64,000 nucleotides of DNA from Roseburia sp. AF12-17LB (GCF_003479605.1 NZ_QUHR01000001.1:310001-374000); one strand, 5' to 3'; counted from the first letter of the stretch, positions 35,216-46,241 are shown. Translations and numbers: made by a program. Notes: generated by a model not told the origin, from the letters alone.

Positions 35216-37198
35216 GTGGATCATTTTAAATTAGTTTCCAAATATCAACCCACCGGAGACCAGCCGCAGGCAATTGAGAAGCTGGTGAAGGGATTTAAAG
35301 AGGGCAATCAGTTTGAAACACTACTGGGTGTAACTGGTTCCGGTAAGACATTTACCATGGCAAATGTCATTGCCCAGATGAATAAACCGACATTGATTAT
35401 TTCGCATAATAAGACGCTGGCGGCGCAGCTCTATGGAGAATTCAAGGAATTTTTTCCCGAAAATGCAGTAGAGTACTTTGTCTCCTATTACGATTACTAC
35501 CAGCCGGAGGCATATGTGCCATCCACGGATACTTATATCGCAAAGGATTCTTCTGTGAATGATGAGATTGATAAACTGCGTCTGTCTGCTACAGCAGCAT
35601 TGACGGAACGGCGGGATGTTATTGTCGTTTCCAGTGTATCCTGTATCTATGGACTAGGTGAACCGGAGAACTTCCAGAAGATGATGGTATCTCTGCGGCC
35701 GGGCATGGAACGGGATCGTGATGATGTTATCCGGCAGTTGATTGATATACAATATACAAGAAATGATATGGATTTCCAGCGAGGCACCTTCCGGGTACGG
35801 GGAGACGTTTTGGAAATCTTTCCGGCAGACCGTGGAGAGACTGCTATCCGGGTAGAATTCTTTGGCGATGAAATAGACCGGATTACAGAAATCGATGTAT
35901 TGACCGGCGAGATTAAGAATAGTCTGAATCATATCAGTATTTTTCCGGCATCCCATTATGTAGTGCCAAGAGAGAAAATCCTGCGTGCATGCGATACCAT
36001 TGAAGCAGAGCTGGAAGAGCGTGTGAAATACTTTAAGGGGGAAGATAAGCTCTTAGAGGCACAGCGGATTGCCGAGCGGACGAATTTTGATATTGAAATG
36101 TTAAAAGAGACAGGCTTCTGTAGTGGAATTGAAAACTATTCCAGGCACTTATCCGGACAGCCGGCAGGTTCGAGACCGTTAACACTGATTGATTATTTTC
36201 CAGATGACTTCCTGATTATGGTAGATGAGTCCCATATTACGATTCCGCAGATTCGTGGAATGTATGCGGGAGACCAGTCCAGAAAGACAACGCTTGTGGA
36301 TTATGGTTTCCGTCTGCCTTCGGCAAAAGACAACCGGCCAATGAACTTCGAAGAGTTTGAAAGCCAGATAGACCAGATGCTGTTTGTATCTGCAACGCCA
36401 AATGATTATGAAGAAGAACATGAACTTTTGCGGGTAGAGCAGATCATCAGACCGACAGGACTTTTAGACCCTGACGTGGAAGTGCGTCCGGTAGAAGGCC
36501 AGATTGACGATTTGATTGGAGAGGTCAATAAAGAGACTGCGGCAGGACATAAGGTGCTGGTAACGACACTGACCAAGAAAATGGCAGAGGATTTGACAGA
36601 ATATATGCGTGAAGTGGGTATTCGTGTGAAATACCTGCATTCGGATATTGATACTTTGGAAAGGGCAGAGATTATCCGGGATTTACGGCTGGATGTATTT
36701 GATGTGCTGGTGGGAATTAACCTTTTGCGGGAAGGACTTGATATACCGGAAATTACATTAGTGGCAATTATTGATGCGGACAAGGAAGGTTTCTTGCGTT
36801 CCGAGACTTCACTGATTCAGACTATCGGACGAGCGGCAAGAAACAGTGAAGGTCATGTTATCATGTATGCAGATAAGATTACAGACTCCATGCGGGTTGC
36901 GATTGATGAGACAAAGCGCCGCCGTGAGATTCAGCAGAAATACAATGAAGAGCATGGCATTACGCCGACTACCATTCAGAAATCTGTCCGTGAGTTAATC
37001 AGTATTTCCAAGAAGGTAGCCAAGAATGAAATGGAATTCAAGAAAGATCCGGAATCCATGGATAAGAAGGAATTGGAGAAGCTGATTGCAGATATTCAGA
37101 AGAAGATGAACCATGCTGCTGCAGAGTTGAACTTTGAGGCTGCGGCAGAATATCGTGATAAGTTAATTGAGTTAAAGAAGATGCTTCGCGATTTGTAA
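35216..37198 (+). CDS. uvrB: Excinuclease ABC subunit B
   Basis: 660 residues starting at GTG 35216 (AGAGGAG upstream). Walker [14 protein letters not shown], the DNA-inserting beta-hairpin [23 protein letters not shown], and the C-terminal UVR motif ([17 protein letters not shown]) that binds UvrC. UvrB verifies DNA damage and positions UvrC for incision. A TATAAT at 35154-35159 is the likely -10 box. uvrA follows after 22 nt; the pair is one operon. Confidence 0.98.
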   Translation: MDHFKLVSKYQPTGDQPQAIEKLVKGFKEGNQFETLLGVTGSGKTFTMANVIAQMNKPTLIISHNKTLAAQLYGEFKEFFPENAVEYFVSYYDYYQPEAYVPSTDTYIAKDSSVNDEIDKLRLSATAALTERRDVIVVSSVSCIYGLGEPENFQKMMVSLRPGMERDRDDVIRQLIDIQYTRNDMDFQRGTFRVRGDVLEIFPADRGETAIRVEFFGDEIDRITEIDVLTGEIKNSLNHISIFPASHYVVPREKILRACDTIEAELEERVKYFKGEDKLLEAQRIAERTNFDIEMLKETGFCSGIENYSRHLSGQPAGSRPLTLIDYFPDDFLIMVDESHITIPQIRGMYAGDQSRKTTLVDYGFRLPSAKDNRPMNFEEFESQIDQMLFVSATPNDYEEEHELLRVEQIIRPTGLLDPDVEVRPVEGQIDDLIGEVNKETAAGHKVLVTTLTKKMAEDLTEYMREVGIRVKYLHSDIDTLERAEIIRDLRLDVFDVLVGINLLREGLDIPEITLVAIIDADKEGFLRSETSLIQTIGRAARNSEGHVIMYADKITDSMRVAIDETKRRREIQQKYNEEHGITPTTIQKSVRELISISKKVAKNEMEFKKDPESMDKKELEKLIADIQKKMNHAAAELNFEAAAEYRDKLIELKKMLRDL

Positions 37199-37220
37199 GG
37201 TAGAGAAAGAGGAAGAAAAA

Positions 37221-40055
37221 GTGGCAAAGAAAGAGAGAAAATATATCAGGATTCGTGGCGCAAGCGAACATAATTTGAAGCATATTGATGTGGATATACC
37301 AAGAGATGAATTTGTGGTACTGACGGGACTCAGCGGCTCCGGTAAATCCTCACTGGCATTTGATACGATTTATGCAGAGGGACAGCGGCGTTATATGGAG
37401 AGCCTGTCATCTTATGCAAGGCAGTTCTTGGGACAGATGGAGAAACCGAATGTAGAGAAAATAGAAGGTTTGTCTCCGGCAATTTCCATTGACCAGAAAT
37501 CCACAAACCGTAACCCGAGATCTACTGTAGGAACGGTAACGGAGATTTATGATTATTTCCGTCTGCTCTATGCGCGGATTGGAATTCCGCACTGTCCGAA
37601 CTGCGGCAAGGAGATTAAGAAACAGACCGTAGACCAGATGGTAGACCAGATTATGAAGCTGCCGGAGCGTACCAGGATACAGCTTTTAGCACCGGTAGTC
37701 CGTGGAAGAAAGGGTGAACACCAGAAGCTCTTTGAACAGGCAAAGCGAAGCGGCTATGTGAGAGTACAGGTGGACGGAAATACCTATGAACTGACGGAAG
37801 AGATAAAGCTGGATAAGAACAAGAAACATAATATCGAAATCGTAGTGGATCGTCTGGTGGTAAAGGAAGGTATTGAAAAGCGTCTGACGGATTCTATTGA
37901 AAATGTGTTAGAACTTTCAAACGGACTTCTGATGGTGGATATCATTGATGGAGAGACCATGCAGTTTTCCCAGAGCTTTTCCTGTCCGGATTGTGGAATC
38001 AGTATTGATGAAATCGAACCGAGAAGCTTTTCCTTTAACAATCCATTCGGAGCCTGCCCGGAATGCTTTGGCCTGGGCTATAAGATGGAATTTGATGAAG
38101 AACTGATGATACCGGATAAAAGACTGAGTCTTGCAGAGGGCGCAATTCAGGTAATGGGCTGGCAGTCTTCTACCGATAAGAAGAGCTTTACTTATGCAAT
38201 CCTTAAGGCACTTTCTGAAGAATATGGCTTCAGTCTTGATACACCATATAAGGAATTGCCGGCAGAAGTCCGGAATATGCTGATTCATGGAACCAATGGA
38301 AGGTCTGTAAAGGTATATTATAAAGGTCAGCGTGGAGAAGGTGTATATGACATTGCCTTTGAGGGACTGATTAAGAATGTGGAGCGTCGTTACCGTGAGA
38401 CCGGCTCTGATACCATGAAACAGCAGTATGAAGAGTTTATGCGGATTACGCCATGCAAATGCTGTGGCGGGCAGAGGTTGAAGAAGGAGTCACTGGCAGT
38501 AACGGTTTCCGGTAAAAATATATATGAAATAACAGCGATGTCCATCCGTAATCTGGATGCCTATTTAAAAGAAATGGAACTGACGGAGCAGCAGCATCTG
38601 ATTGGTGACCAGGTTTTAAAAGAAATCAGAGCGCGGGTAGGCTTTCTGATGGATGTGGGACTGGATTATCTGTCCCTTTCCCGCGCGACCGGAAGCTTAT
38701 CCGGTGGAGAAGCACAGCGAATCAGACTTGCAACCCAGATTGGTTCCGGACTTGTAGGCGTGGCTTATATTCTGGACGAGCCTAGTATCGGTCTGCATCA
38801 GCGGGATAATGATAAACTTTTGAATTCTTTAAAGGGGTTAAAAGACCTTGGAAATACACTGATTGTAGTAGAACATGATGAAGATACTATGCGTGCAGCA
38901 GATTATATTGTGGATATCGGACCGGGAGCCGGTGAACATGGCGGAGAAGTCATTGCTACCGGAACAGCAGAGGAGATTATGAAAAATAAGAACTCTATCA
39001 CCGGTGCTTATTTAAGCGGAAGAATCAAGATTCCGGTACCGAAAGAAAGACGGAAACCAACCGGATTCATTACTGTAAAGGGTGCAAGAGAGAATAACCT
39101 GAAGAATATTGATGTGAAGATTCCACTGGGTATAATGACCTGCATTACCGGAGTGTCCGGCTCCGGAAAGAGTTCACTGACTAATGAAATCCTCTATAAA
39201 CGTCTGGCAAGGGATTTAAACCGGGCAAGGTGTATTCCGGGTGCCCATGATGATATTGAAGGTCTGGAACAGTTAGATAAGGTAATTGATATTGACCAGT
39301 CTCCAATCGGAAGAACACCCCGTTCCAATCCGGCTACTTATACCGGTGTGTTTGATATGATAAGAGATTTGTTTGCATCCACTCCGGATGCCAAGGCAAG
39401 AGGATACCAGAAGGGAAGATTCAGCTTTAATGTGAAGGGTGGCCGGTGTGAAGCCTGCTCCGGTGATGGTATTCTTAAGATAGAAATGCATTTCCTGCCG
39501 GATGTATATGTTCCGTGTGAAGTGTGTCAGGGCAAACGATATAACCGTGAAACACTGGAAGTAAAATATAAGGGCAAGAGTATCTATGATGTGCTGAATA
39601 TGACAGTGGAAGAGGCACTGGAATTCTTTCAGAATGTGCCTTCTATTGCAAGAAAGATACAGACCCTTTATGATGTGGGCTTATCTTATATCCGTCTGGG
39701 CCAGCCATCTACTGAACTGTCTGGTGGAGAAGCACAGAGAATTAAGCTTGCAACAGAATTGAGCAAACGCAGTACAGGAAAGACTATTTATATTCTGGAT
39801 GAGCCGACAACAGGACTTCATTTTGCAGATGTCCATAAATTAATTGAAATTCTGAGGAGATTGTCTGATGGTGGCAATACAGTAGTTGTAATTGAACATA
39901 ATCTGGATGTAATCAAGACGGCAGATTATATTATTGATATGGGGCCGGAAGGCGGAGACGGTGGCGGAACTGTGGTTGCCCAGGGAACGCCGGAAGAGAT
40001 TGCCAAAGTACCGGAATCCTATACCGGACAATATGTAAAGAAATATCTGGAATAG
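37221..40055 (+). CDS. uvrA: Excinuclease ABC subunit A
   Basis: 944 residues, standard length. Two ABC ATPase modules ([13 protein letters not shown] near the start, GVSGSGKSS near residue 645; [14 protein letters not shown] and [14 protein letters not shown] signatures) and zinc modules CPNCG...CPDCG and CEACSGDG...CEVCQG. UvrA dimers scan DNA and load UvrB. GTG 37221 preceded by GAGGAAG. Ends at a terminator. Confidence 0.98.
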   Translation: MAKKERKYIRIRGASEHNLKHIDVDIPRDEFVVLTGLSGSGKSSLAFDTIYAEGQRRYMESLSSYARQFLGQMEKPNVEKIEGLSPAISIDQKSTNRNPRSTVGTVTEIYDYFRLLYARIGIPHCPNCGKEIKKQTVDQMVDQIMKLPERTRIQLLAPVVRGRKGEHQKLFEQAKRSGYVRVQVDGNTYELTEEIKLDKNKKHNIEIVVDRLVVKEGIEKRLTDSIENVLELSNGLLMVDIIDGETMQFSQSFSCPDCGISIDEIEPRSFSFNNPFGACPECFGLGYKMEFDEELMIPDKRLSLAEGAIQVMGWQSSTDKKSFTYAILKALSEEYGFSLDTPYKELPAEVRNMLIHGTNGRSVKVYYKGQRGEGVYDIAFEGLIKNVERRYRETGSDTMKQQYEEFMRITPCKCCGGQRLKKESLAVTVSGKNIYEITAMSIRNLDAYLKEMELTEQQHLIGDQVLKEIRARVGFLMDVGLDYLSLSRATGSLSGGEAQRIRLATQIGSGLVGVAYILDEPSIGLHQRDNDKLLNSLKGLKDLGNTLIVVEHDEDTMRAADYIVDIGPGAGEHGGEVIATGTAEEIMKNKNSITGAYLSGRIKIPVPKERRKPTGFITVKGARENNLKNIDVKIPLGIMTCITGVSGSGKSSLTNEILYKRLARDLNRARCIPGAHDDIEGLEQLDKVIDIDQSPIGRTPRSNPATYTGVFDMIRDLFASTPDAKARGYQKGRFSFNVKGGRCEACSGDGILKIEMHFLPDVYVPCEVCQGKRYNRETLEVKYKGKSIYDVLNMTVEEALEFFQNVPSIARKIQTLYDVGLSYIRLGQPSTELSGGEAQRIKLATELSKRSTGKTIYILDEPTTGLHFADVHKLIEILRRLSDGGNTVVVIEHNLDVIKTADYIIDMGPEGGDGGGTVVAQGTPEEIAKVPESYTGQYVKKYLE

Positions 40056-40082
40056 TAATACCGGATAAGCATAAGACAATGA

Positions 40083-40134
40083 AAAATGGCATCTGCTAGA
40101 AACTGCCAGTGGCGGGTTCGGCAGGTGCTATTTT
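40083..40134 (+). terminator. Terminator after uvrA
   Basis: AAAATGGCATCTGC (40083-40096) pairs with GCAGGTGCTATTTT (40121-40134) with two G-T pairs; TTTT closes the stem. Confidence 0.7.
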
Positions 40135-40137
40135 CTA

Positions 40138-40196
40138 TAGGCACATTCTTTGTTCCTGTTATGTGCACAAAAAAACTGCTGAAACATTCAGCAGTT
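40138..40196. repeat. Remnant of repeat R plus orphan minus-strand terminator hairpin
   Basis: TAGGCACATTCTTTGTTCCTG (40138 on) matches the 3' end of repeat R. It is followed by AACTGCTGAA/TTCAGCAGTT (40174-40196). With the adjacent A-run this hairpin reads as an intrinsic terminator only on the minus strand, yet no minus-strand gene enters this region. The rest of 40197-40408 shows no gene or clear signal. Confidence 0.5.
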
Positions 40197-40408
40197 ACTA
40201 TCTTGGGGAGTACCCTCCGGACATCCCGAAGGACATCCGAAGGGCTGAGTTATGAAAAATTATATTAGCTTAATAGCTAGTACATATATGATACTATAGA
40301 AGACGTGTGACTATTATGTGAACAAAAAGTTAAGACAATTAGAAAGCAAAAGAAAGTTAAGAAGATGTTGCGATTTCATTAAAAATAAGTAAAAACAGAA
40401 AAAAACCT

Positions 40409-40436
40409 TTGAAAAATGCCATTTATTGTATATAAT
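40409..40436 (+). promoter_or_regulatory. Promoter of the mbl-flagellar rod operon
   Basis: TTGAAA (40409-40414), 16-nt spacer, TATAAT (40431-40436); leader of about 95 nt without an obvious riboswitch. Confidence 0.65.
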
Positions 40437-40536
40437 GTGATTATATATGTAAGAATATGATTGAATGCGTAGTCTGTCTTTTTTTGAGATAGATTACTCC
40501 ACATATAATGAAACAGATGAAAGGGGAAACATTGAC

Positions 40537-41532
40537 ATGGTTTCAACAGATATTGGAATTGATTTAGGAACAGCCAGCATATTGGTTTATATTAAAGGAA
40601 AAGGCGTAGTTTTAAAAGAGCCGTCCGTAGTAGCGTTTGACAGAGATACAAACAAGATTAAGGCGATTGGTGAAGAAGCAAGACTGATGCTTGGTAGAAC
40701 ACCGGGCAACATTGTAGCAGTAAGACCACTCCGTCAGGGTGTTATTTCTGATTATACCGTAACAGAGAAGATGATTAAGTACTTTATTCAGAAGGCACTG
40801 GGAAAGAAAACATTCCGTAAGCCAAGAATCAGTGTCTGTGTACCAAGTGGTGTAACAGAGGTTGAGAAGAAGGCGGTAGAGGATGCAACTTATCAGGCAG
40901 GAGCAAGAGAAGTTGCAATTATTGAAGAACCAATTGCAGCAGCAATTGGAGCAGGCATCGATATTGCAAGACCTTGTGGAAATATGATTGTAGATATCGG
41001 AGGAGGAACCGCAGATATTGCAGTAATTTCACTGGGCGGTTCGGTAGTAAGTACATCAATTAAAATTGCCGGAGATGATTTTGATGAGGCAATTGTCCGT
41101 TATATGAGAAAGAAACATAATCTTCTGATCGGAGAAAGAACTGCAGAAGATATTAAGATTAAGATTGGAACCTGTTTCCCGCTGGCACAGCCGGAAACTA
41201 TGGATGTCCGTGGACGTAATCTGGTAACAGGACTTCCTAAGACAGTAACTGTTTCTTCAGAAGAGACTGAGGAAGCATTAAGAGAACCGACTTTACAGAT
41301 TGTAGAAGCGGTACACAGTGTTCTGGAAAAAACACCACCAGAGCTGGCAGCAGATGTTGCAGACAGAGGAATTGTGCTGACAGGTGGCGGTTCATTACTT
41401 AGAGGACTGGAAGAGCTGATTGAAGATAAGACAGGAATTAATACAATGACAGCAGAAGAACCAATGACTTGTGTAGCAATTGGTACAGGTAAATTCGTAG
41501 AATTCTTAGCTGGTAAGAGAGACGACGATTAA
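40537..41532 (+). CDS. mbl: Rod-shape-determining actin homologue MreB/Mbl
   Basis: 331 residues from ATG 40537 (AAGGGG upstream); an upstream in-frame start adds 24 residues with no family match. Actin-fold motifs: STDIGIDLGTASILVY (phosphate 1), IVDIGGGTADIAVISLGG (phosphate 2), GIVLTGGGSLLRGL (adenosine). It polymerises under the membrane and guides lateral wall synthesis. The name mbl rests on the two hook-basal-body genes that follow it, the same order as in Bacillus subtilis. Confidence 0.93.
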   Translation: MVSTDIGIDLGTASILVYIKGKGVVLKEPSVVAFDRDTNKIKAIGEEARLMLGRTPGNIVAVRPLRQGVISDYTVTEKMIKYFIQKALGKKTFRKPRISVCVPSGVTEVEKKAVEDATYQAGAREVAIIEEPIAAAIGAGIDIARPCGNMIVDIGGGTADIAVISLGGSVVSTSIKIAGDDFDEAIVRYMRKKHNLLIGERTAEDIKIKIGTCFPLAQPETMDVRGRNLVTGLPKTVTVSSEETEEALREPTLQIVEAVHSVLEKTPPELAADVADRGIVLTGGGSLLRGLEELIEDKTGINTMTAEEPMTCVAIGTGKFVEFLAGKRDDD

Positions 41533-41551
41533 GATTTCGGGAGGACTGTAG

Positions 41552-42352
41552 ATGGTAAAAGGATTATATACCGCATGGACCGGAATGCTAGACGAACAGA
41601 ACCGTCTGGATATTCTGACAAATAATCTGGCAAATGCCGACACAACCGGATATAAGAAGGAAGGTACCACAAACCATACATTTGCTGATACACTGGCAAT
41701 TAAGATTAAGGATACTTCTGATTATGGGCAGCCGCGGGTACTGGGAAATATCAGTATGGGTGTGCATATTGGCGAAGTATATACCGATTTCAGCCAGGGC
41801 AGCTTTAAAGTGACAGACAGAAGTACCGATATGGCATTGGATGGAAATGGTTTTTTTACGGTATCATTTACCAATAAGAATGGTGAAACATCTATGAAGC
41901 TTACCCGGGATGGAGCATTTACACTGACCAGAGAAGGCTATCTGGTGACCAAAGACGGTGATTATGTGCTGAACCAGAATGGAGCTTCCACTGGCAATCC
42001 TGGTGCAGAGAATTATATCCGGATTAATCCGAATCTGGATTTTGAAGTGCTTTCCGATGGAAGTATTATGCAGAATAATCAGGTGGTTGCAAGACTTGGT
42101 GTGGTAGATGTAGATAATTATGACTATATCAGTAAATATGGTGAGAATCTCTATGATGTAGTAAATGGCGGACAGCTTGTAGCATCGAATGCGAGAGTAG
42201 AGCAGGGTGCATTGGAAGCTTCCAACATTAATGTAGTATCCGAAATGGTAGATATGATTACAATCACCAGAGCTTACGAGGCTGGACAGAAGATTATCCA
42301 GACGATGGATTCAACACTGGATAAAGCCGTAAATAATGTAGGTAAAGTATAA
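41552..42352 (+). CDS. flhO: Flagellar hook-basal body (rod) protein, FlhO-like
   Basis: 266 residues. The N-terminal rod motif (WTGMLDEQNRLDILTNNLAN, TTGYKKEG) and C-terminal coil (ALEASNINVVSEMVDMI, AYEAGQKIIQ) are typical of FlgF/FlgG proteins, which pack into the flagellar rod after export by the type III system. It begins 19 nt after mbl (GGGAGG upstream), so shape and flagellar genes are co-transcribed. Confidence 0.9.
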   Translation: MVKGLYTAWTGMLDEQNRLDILTNNLANADTTGYKKEGTTNHTFADTLAIKIKDTSDYGQPRVLGNISMGVHIGEVYTDFSQGSFKVTDRSTDMALDGNGFFTVSFTNKNGETSMKLTRDGAFTLTREGYLVTKDGDYVLNQNGASTGNPGAENYIRINPNLDFEVLSDGSIMQNNQVVARLGVVDVDNYDYISKYGENLYDVVNGGQLVASNARVEQGALEASNINVVSEMVDMITITRAYEAGQKIIQTMDSTLDKAVNNVGKV

Positions 42353-42463
42353 AAAGAACTAAAGAAAAGTGCAAAAGAAGCCGATATAAATAAGTAGGAA
42401 ACAGGTACGTTTCATAAAAGGCTGGCCACGGATGGCGCAAGAGAGATAAGGAGCGCAGGGCTT

Positions 42464-43279
42464 ATGATGAGAGCATTGTGGACTGCTGCATCAGGAATGA
42501 TTGCACAGCAGACAAATATTGATTCGATTTCTAATAACTTATCGAATGTAAATACAACAGGTTACAAATCCGAACAGGCAGAGTTTAAATCACTGCTGTA
42601 TCAGACACTGCAGTCTAAAACAACTTCTGCAAATGGTGATGAAAAACCGGTTCCGGTTCAGGTGGGACTGGGAACCAGAGTAGCCTCTATTACATCTGAT
42701 TTTACCAATGGAGCATTAATTGCCAATTCCAGCAATACAGCATTTGCGTTGGAAGGAAAAGGATTTTTCTCGGTACGTGGAGAAGATGGACAGACATACT
42801 ATACCAGAAATGGTAAATTTGGCTGGGCAATCGGAACTAATGGAACGACACTTTGCAATGAAGCCGGACTTCCGGTATTAGATAGTAATGGAAATGAAAT
42901 TGTTCTGCCGGATGGCGTGACTGCATCATCTATCGAAGTATCAAATGATGGAAAGTTCTATTATAAAGATGCGGCAGGCAATACCATAGATATGAACAGA
43001 CAGATTGGCGTATATCAGTTTACCAATCCGGCTGGACTGGAAAAGGATTCTGGAAGCCTTTTGGTTGCAACAGCAGCATCCGGTAATCCGATGAATGAGC
43101 TGACTACTCCGGGACTGACCAGAAGCAAGGTATGCCAGAATTATCTGGAAGCATCCAATGTCCAGGTGGCAGACGAGATGGTTAATATGATTATTGCACA
43201 GCGTGCATATGAATTAAACTCTAAGGCGATTCAGGCAGCAGATGAGATGCTTGGACAGGCAAATTCATTAAGAAGATAG
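42464..43279 (+). CDS. flhP: Flagellar hook-basal body (rod) protein, FlhP/FlgG-like
   Basis: 271 residues with the same layout as the preceding gene: ALWTAASGMIAQQTNIDSIS and NTTGYKSEQ at the start, YLEASNVQVADEMVNMI and RAYELNSKAIQ at the end. Distal-rod family. AAGGAG lies 9 nt before ATG 42464. The 111-nt gap after the previous gene holds no recognised element. Confidence 0.92.
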   Translation: MMRALWTAASGMIAQQTNIDSISNNLSNVNTTGYKSEQAEFKSLLYQTLQSKTTSANGDEKPVPVQVGLGTRVASITSDFTNGALIANSSNTAFALEGKGFFSVRGEDGQTYYTRNGKFGWAIGTNGTTLCNEAGLPVLDSNGNEIVLPDGVTASSIEVSNDGKFYYKDAAGNTIDMNRQIGVYQFTNPAGLEKDSGSLLVATAASGNPMNELTTPGLTRSKVCQNYLEASNVQVADEMVNMIIAQRAYELNSKAIQAADEMLGQANSLRR

Positions 43280-43299
43280 TTCTAAAGGCAGGGTAAAGT

Positions 43300-43659
43300 A
43301 TGAGTATATCGATGGATAATATTTCGACATTGCTGAATACAACTTCATCACAGGCAAGTAACAGTTCCAATGGACTGGAGAAGACATTGAATTCAGATTT
43401 ATCAGGTGCAACGGATGACGAACTGATGGATGTCTGCAAGGAATTTGAGGCATATTTCTTAGAACAGGTTTATAAGGAAATGAAGAAAACCATTCCGGAG
43501 AACGAAGACCAGGATGTCAGTATGAGTCAGATGACGGATTATTTTGAAGACGAGATGATACAGAAGCTGGCAAGCCAGTCAGTAGAACAGAGTGGCGGAA
43601 GTAACAGTCTGGCACAGCAGCTGTATGAGCAGATGAAGCGTAATTATAATATGGAATAG
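43300..43659 (+). CDS. FlgJ-type rod-binding protein
   Basis: 119 residues matching the rod-binding domain of FlgJ (CKEFEAYFLEQVYKEMKKTI, YFEDEMIQKLASQ). It lacks the peptidoglycan hydrolase domain of proteobacterial FlgJ, as is usual in Firmicutes. It probably caps the growing rod. The N-terminal ~40 residues are Ser/Asn-rich and flexible. Ends the operon before a hairpin. Confidence 0.88.
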   Translation: MSISMDNISTLLNTTSSQASNSSNGLEKTLNSDLSGATDDELMDVCKEFEAYFLEQVYKEMKKTIPENEDQDVSMSQMTDYFEDEMIQKLASQSVEQSGGSNSLAQQLYEQMKRNYNME

Positions 43660-43681
43660 AATTTAAAAAAGACGATAAAAG

Positions 43682-43710
43682 GGGCTGTCATATGATGACA
43701 GCCTTCTCTT
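43682..43710 (+). terminator. Terminator of the flagellar rod operon
   Basis: GGGCTGTCAT/ATGACAGCC hairpin (43682-43703) followed by TTCTCTT. Repeat R copy 3 starts directly behind it. Confidence 0.7.
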
Positions 43711-43840
43711 ACTTTACAGGAAATTGCTTTCCTGTAAAGTAAAAAATGCTCCGCAAGGATGCACACTGCGGCGTATAAGGCAGATGTCGCAAGCGACCGC
43801 CGCAGGCGCAAGACTGTGCCAAGGCACATTCTTTATTCTG
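43711..43840 (+). repeat. Nested-hairpin repeat R, full copy 3
   Basis: Nearly identical to copy 1 (21180): same TTTACAGGAAA hairpin, CTGCGGCG/CGCCGCAG outer stem with GTCGCAAGCGAC inside, and GTGCC-AA-GGCAC end. It starts right after a terminator and ends 16 nt before recD2, so it may form the recD2 mRNA leader. Confidence 0.85.
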
Positions 43841-43856
43841 TTGGAAAGGAAAGACG

Positions 43857-46061
43857 ATGGAGACGATAACCGGTTATGTAGATCATATCATATATCGAAA
43901 TGCTGACAATGGCTATACGGTACTGGTGCTGGTTTGCGAAGAAGAAGAGATTACCTGCGTGGGAATCTTTTCGGGAATCAGTGAGGGAGAGAATATCGAA
44001 GTGACCGGTGAATATACGGCACATCCGACCTATGGAAAGCAGTTTAAAGCTGAAAGTTATGTGGAGAAAGAACCAACCGATGAACTGTCCATTGAGCGTT
44101 ATCTTGGCTCCGGAGCAATTAAAGGGATTGGTGCGGCACTTGCAGCAAGAATTGTAAGAAGATTTAAAGGCGATACCTTCCGGATTATCGAAGAAGAACC
44201 GGAGCGGTTAGCGGAAGTGAAAGGAATCAGTGAACGGAAAGCAATGGAAATATCAGACCAGGTCTCTGAAAAACGAGATCTGCGTCAGGCAATGATATTT
44301 TTGCAGCAGTATGGCATTACACTGAATCTTGCGGTGAAAATCTATAAAGAATACGGACAGGAAGTATACGGCATCATTCAGGAGAATCCATATCGTCTGG
44401 CGGATGATATCAGTGGTGTGGGATTTCGGATTGCAGATGAAATTGCTAAGAAAGTCGGTATTCATACAGATTCTGATTTTCGAATCCGAAGCGGTATATT
44501 GTATACACTTTTACAGGCATCCGGGGAGGGTCATACCTTTCTGCCGGAGGAAGAACTGACAAAGCGGGCAGGAGAACTTCTGGGTGTAACAGAAGAAGCA
44601 ATCGAAAAGCAGTATATGGATTTGTCGATAGAGCGGAAAATCATTATGAAACAGGAGGGTGAACAGGTTCAGGTTTATGGCGCACCACTCTATTATACGG
44701 AAGTAAATACAGCCATGATGCTTAAGAATCTGGATATTGCCTATGATGTGTCAGATGCAGAGATTACCCAGCGAATCCATAAGATTGAGAAGCAGACAGG
44801 CATGGAACTGGATGAACACCAGAAAGAGGCTGTTTCGGAGGCAGTAAGAAACGGACTTTTGGTAATCACCGGTGGACCCGGAACTGGTAAGACGACGACA
44901 ATTAACAGTATTATCAAATATTTTGAACTGGAAGGTCTGGACATTTTTCTGGCAGCACCTACCGGAAGAGCTGCAAAGCGAATGAGCGAAATGACCGGAT
45001 ATGAAGCCAAAACCATACACCGGATGCTGGAATTAAACGGTGGAATGGAAGGAGCGGTAGGATTCGAACGAAATGAAAGTAATCCGCTGGAAACGGATGT
45101 TGTAATTATCGATGAGATGTCCATGGTGGACATCAGCCTGATGCAGTCCCTTCTGAAAGCAATGGTAGCCGGAACAAGACTGATTCTTGTAGGAGACGTA
45201 AACCAGCTTCCGAGCGTAGGACCGGGAAGCGTATTAAAGGATATTATCGACAGCGGACAGTTCCATGTGGTACAGCTTACCAAGATTTTCCGACAGGCAT
45301 CCCAGAGTGATATCATTGTCAATGCCCATAAAATCAACCGGGGAGAAGAAGTAGTGTTAGATAACAAGAGCATGGATTTCTTTTTTTTGAAACGATATGA
45401 TGCAGATGTGATTATCAATGTGGTACTGCAGCTGATTATGCAGAAACTGCCTAAATTTGTAAATGCACAGCCTTATGATATACAGGTGCTGACTCCGATG
45501 AAAAAAGGAAATCTGGGCGTAGAACGATTGAATGCCATCCTGCAGCGATACTTAAATCCTCCCGCTCCGGATAAGAAAGAAAAAGAGTATGGCGATAAAG
45601 TGTTCCGCGAAGGGGACAAGGTCATGCAGATAAAAAATAATTATCAGCTGGAGTGGGAGGTCTTGAGTAAATATGGATTTGCCATTGACCGTGGAACCGG
45701 TGTGTTTAATGGGGATACGGGAATTATCCGTGAAATCAATGATTATAAAGAGACAATGACCGTGGTCTATGATGAAGACAAGGTGGTGGAGTATTCCTTT
45801 AAAATATTAGAGGAACTGGAACTGGCATATGCCATTACAATACATAAATCCCAGGGTAGTGAATATCCGGCAGTTGTAATTCCGCTTCTTGGGGGACCGA
45901 GAATGCTGATGAACAGAAACCTTTTGTATACAGCGGTAACCCGTGCAAGAAAGTGTGTAACTCTTGTGGGAAATGAAATGTGCTTCTATGAGATGGAACA
46001 GAATATTACAGAGCAGACCAGATACAGCGGTCTACGGGCAAGACTGGAAGAAAATGTGTAG
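43857..46061 (+). CDS. recD2: RecD2-family ATP-dependent DNA helicase
   Basis: 734 residues, the RecD2 length. The N-terminal OB/HhH region (ERYLGSGAIKGIGAALAARI) precedes the helicase: TGGPGTGKTTTI (Walker A, about residue 340), IIDEMSMVDI, LVGDVNQLPSVGPG, and the C-terminal AYAITIHKSQGSEYP and YTAVTRARKCVTLVG. It unwinds DNA 5' to 3' without RecBC. AAAGG precedes ATG 43857. Monocistronic, ended by a long terminator. Confidence 0.95.
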   Translation: METITGYVDHIIYRNADNGYTVLVLVCEEEEITCVGIFSGISEGENIEVTGEYTAHPTYGKQFKAESYVEKEPTDELSIERYLGSGAIKGIGAALAARIVRRFKGDTFRIIEEEPERLAEVKGISERKAMEISDQVSEKRDLRQAMIFLQQYGITLNLAVKIYKEYGQEVYGIIQENPYRLADDISGVGFRIADEIAKKVGIHTDSDFRIRSGILYTLLQASGEGHTFLPEEELTKRAGELLGVTEEAIEKQYMDLSIERKIIMKQEGEQVQVYGAPLYYTEVNTAMMLKNLDIAYDVSDAEITQRIHKIEKQTGMELDEHQKEAVSEAVRNGLLVITGGPGTGKTTTINSIIKYFELEGLDIFLAAPTGRAAKRMSEMTGYEAKTIHRMLELNGGMEGAVGFERNESNPLETDVVIIDEMSMVDISLMQSLLKAMVAGTRLILVGDVNQLPSVGPGSVLKDIIDSGQFHVVQLTKIFRQASQSDIIVNAHKINRGEEVVLDNKSMDFFFLKRYDADVIINVVLQLIMQKLPKFVNAQPYDIQVLTPMKKGNLGVERLNAILQRYLNPPAPDKKEKEYGDKVFREGDKVMQIKNNYQLEWEVLSKYGFAIDRGTGVFNGDTGIIREINDYKETMTVVYDEDKVVEYSFKILEELELAYAITIHKSQGSEYPAVVIPLLGGPRMLMNRNLLYTAVTRARKCVTLVGNEMCFYEMEQNITEQTRYSGLRARLEENV

Positions 46062-46129
46062 AGGTGGTTGGCTGTACAGACATGCAGAACCTTCCACCGA
46101 CCGCTTCTTACGGGTGTCTGGAAAGAAAG

Positions 46130-46176
46130 AAAAACCAGCCGAAATTCTGTATTTTGCAGAATTCCGGCTGGTTTTT
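46130..46176. terminator. Bidirectional terminator between recD2 and the ABC importer operon
   Basis: AAAAACCAGCC (46130-46140) pairs with GGCTGGTTTTT (46166-46176), with AAATTCTG/CAGAATT in the inner part. A-run before and T-run after make it work both ways. Confidence 0.9.
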
Positions 46177-46241
46177 GCGTGTCTGACAACTTGCAAAGCA
46201 AGTCATTTGTCAATTTTCGTTTAAAAACCGGCAGATACCAA

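Noticed and set aside
40086..40268. 60-codon frame between uvrA and mbl
   Set aside because: It overlaps the uvrA terminator, an R remnant and another hairpin, and has no ribosome site.
42353..42463. Possible c-di-GMP riboswitch before the second flagellar rod gene
   Set aside because: The gap is only 111 nt and lacks the conserved GEMM tetraloop and receptor.
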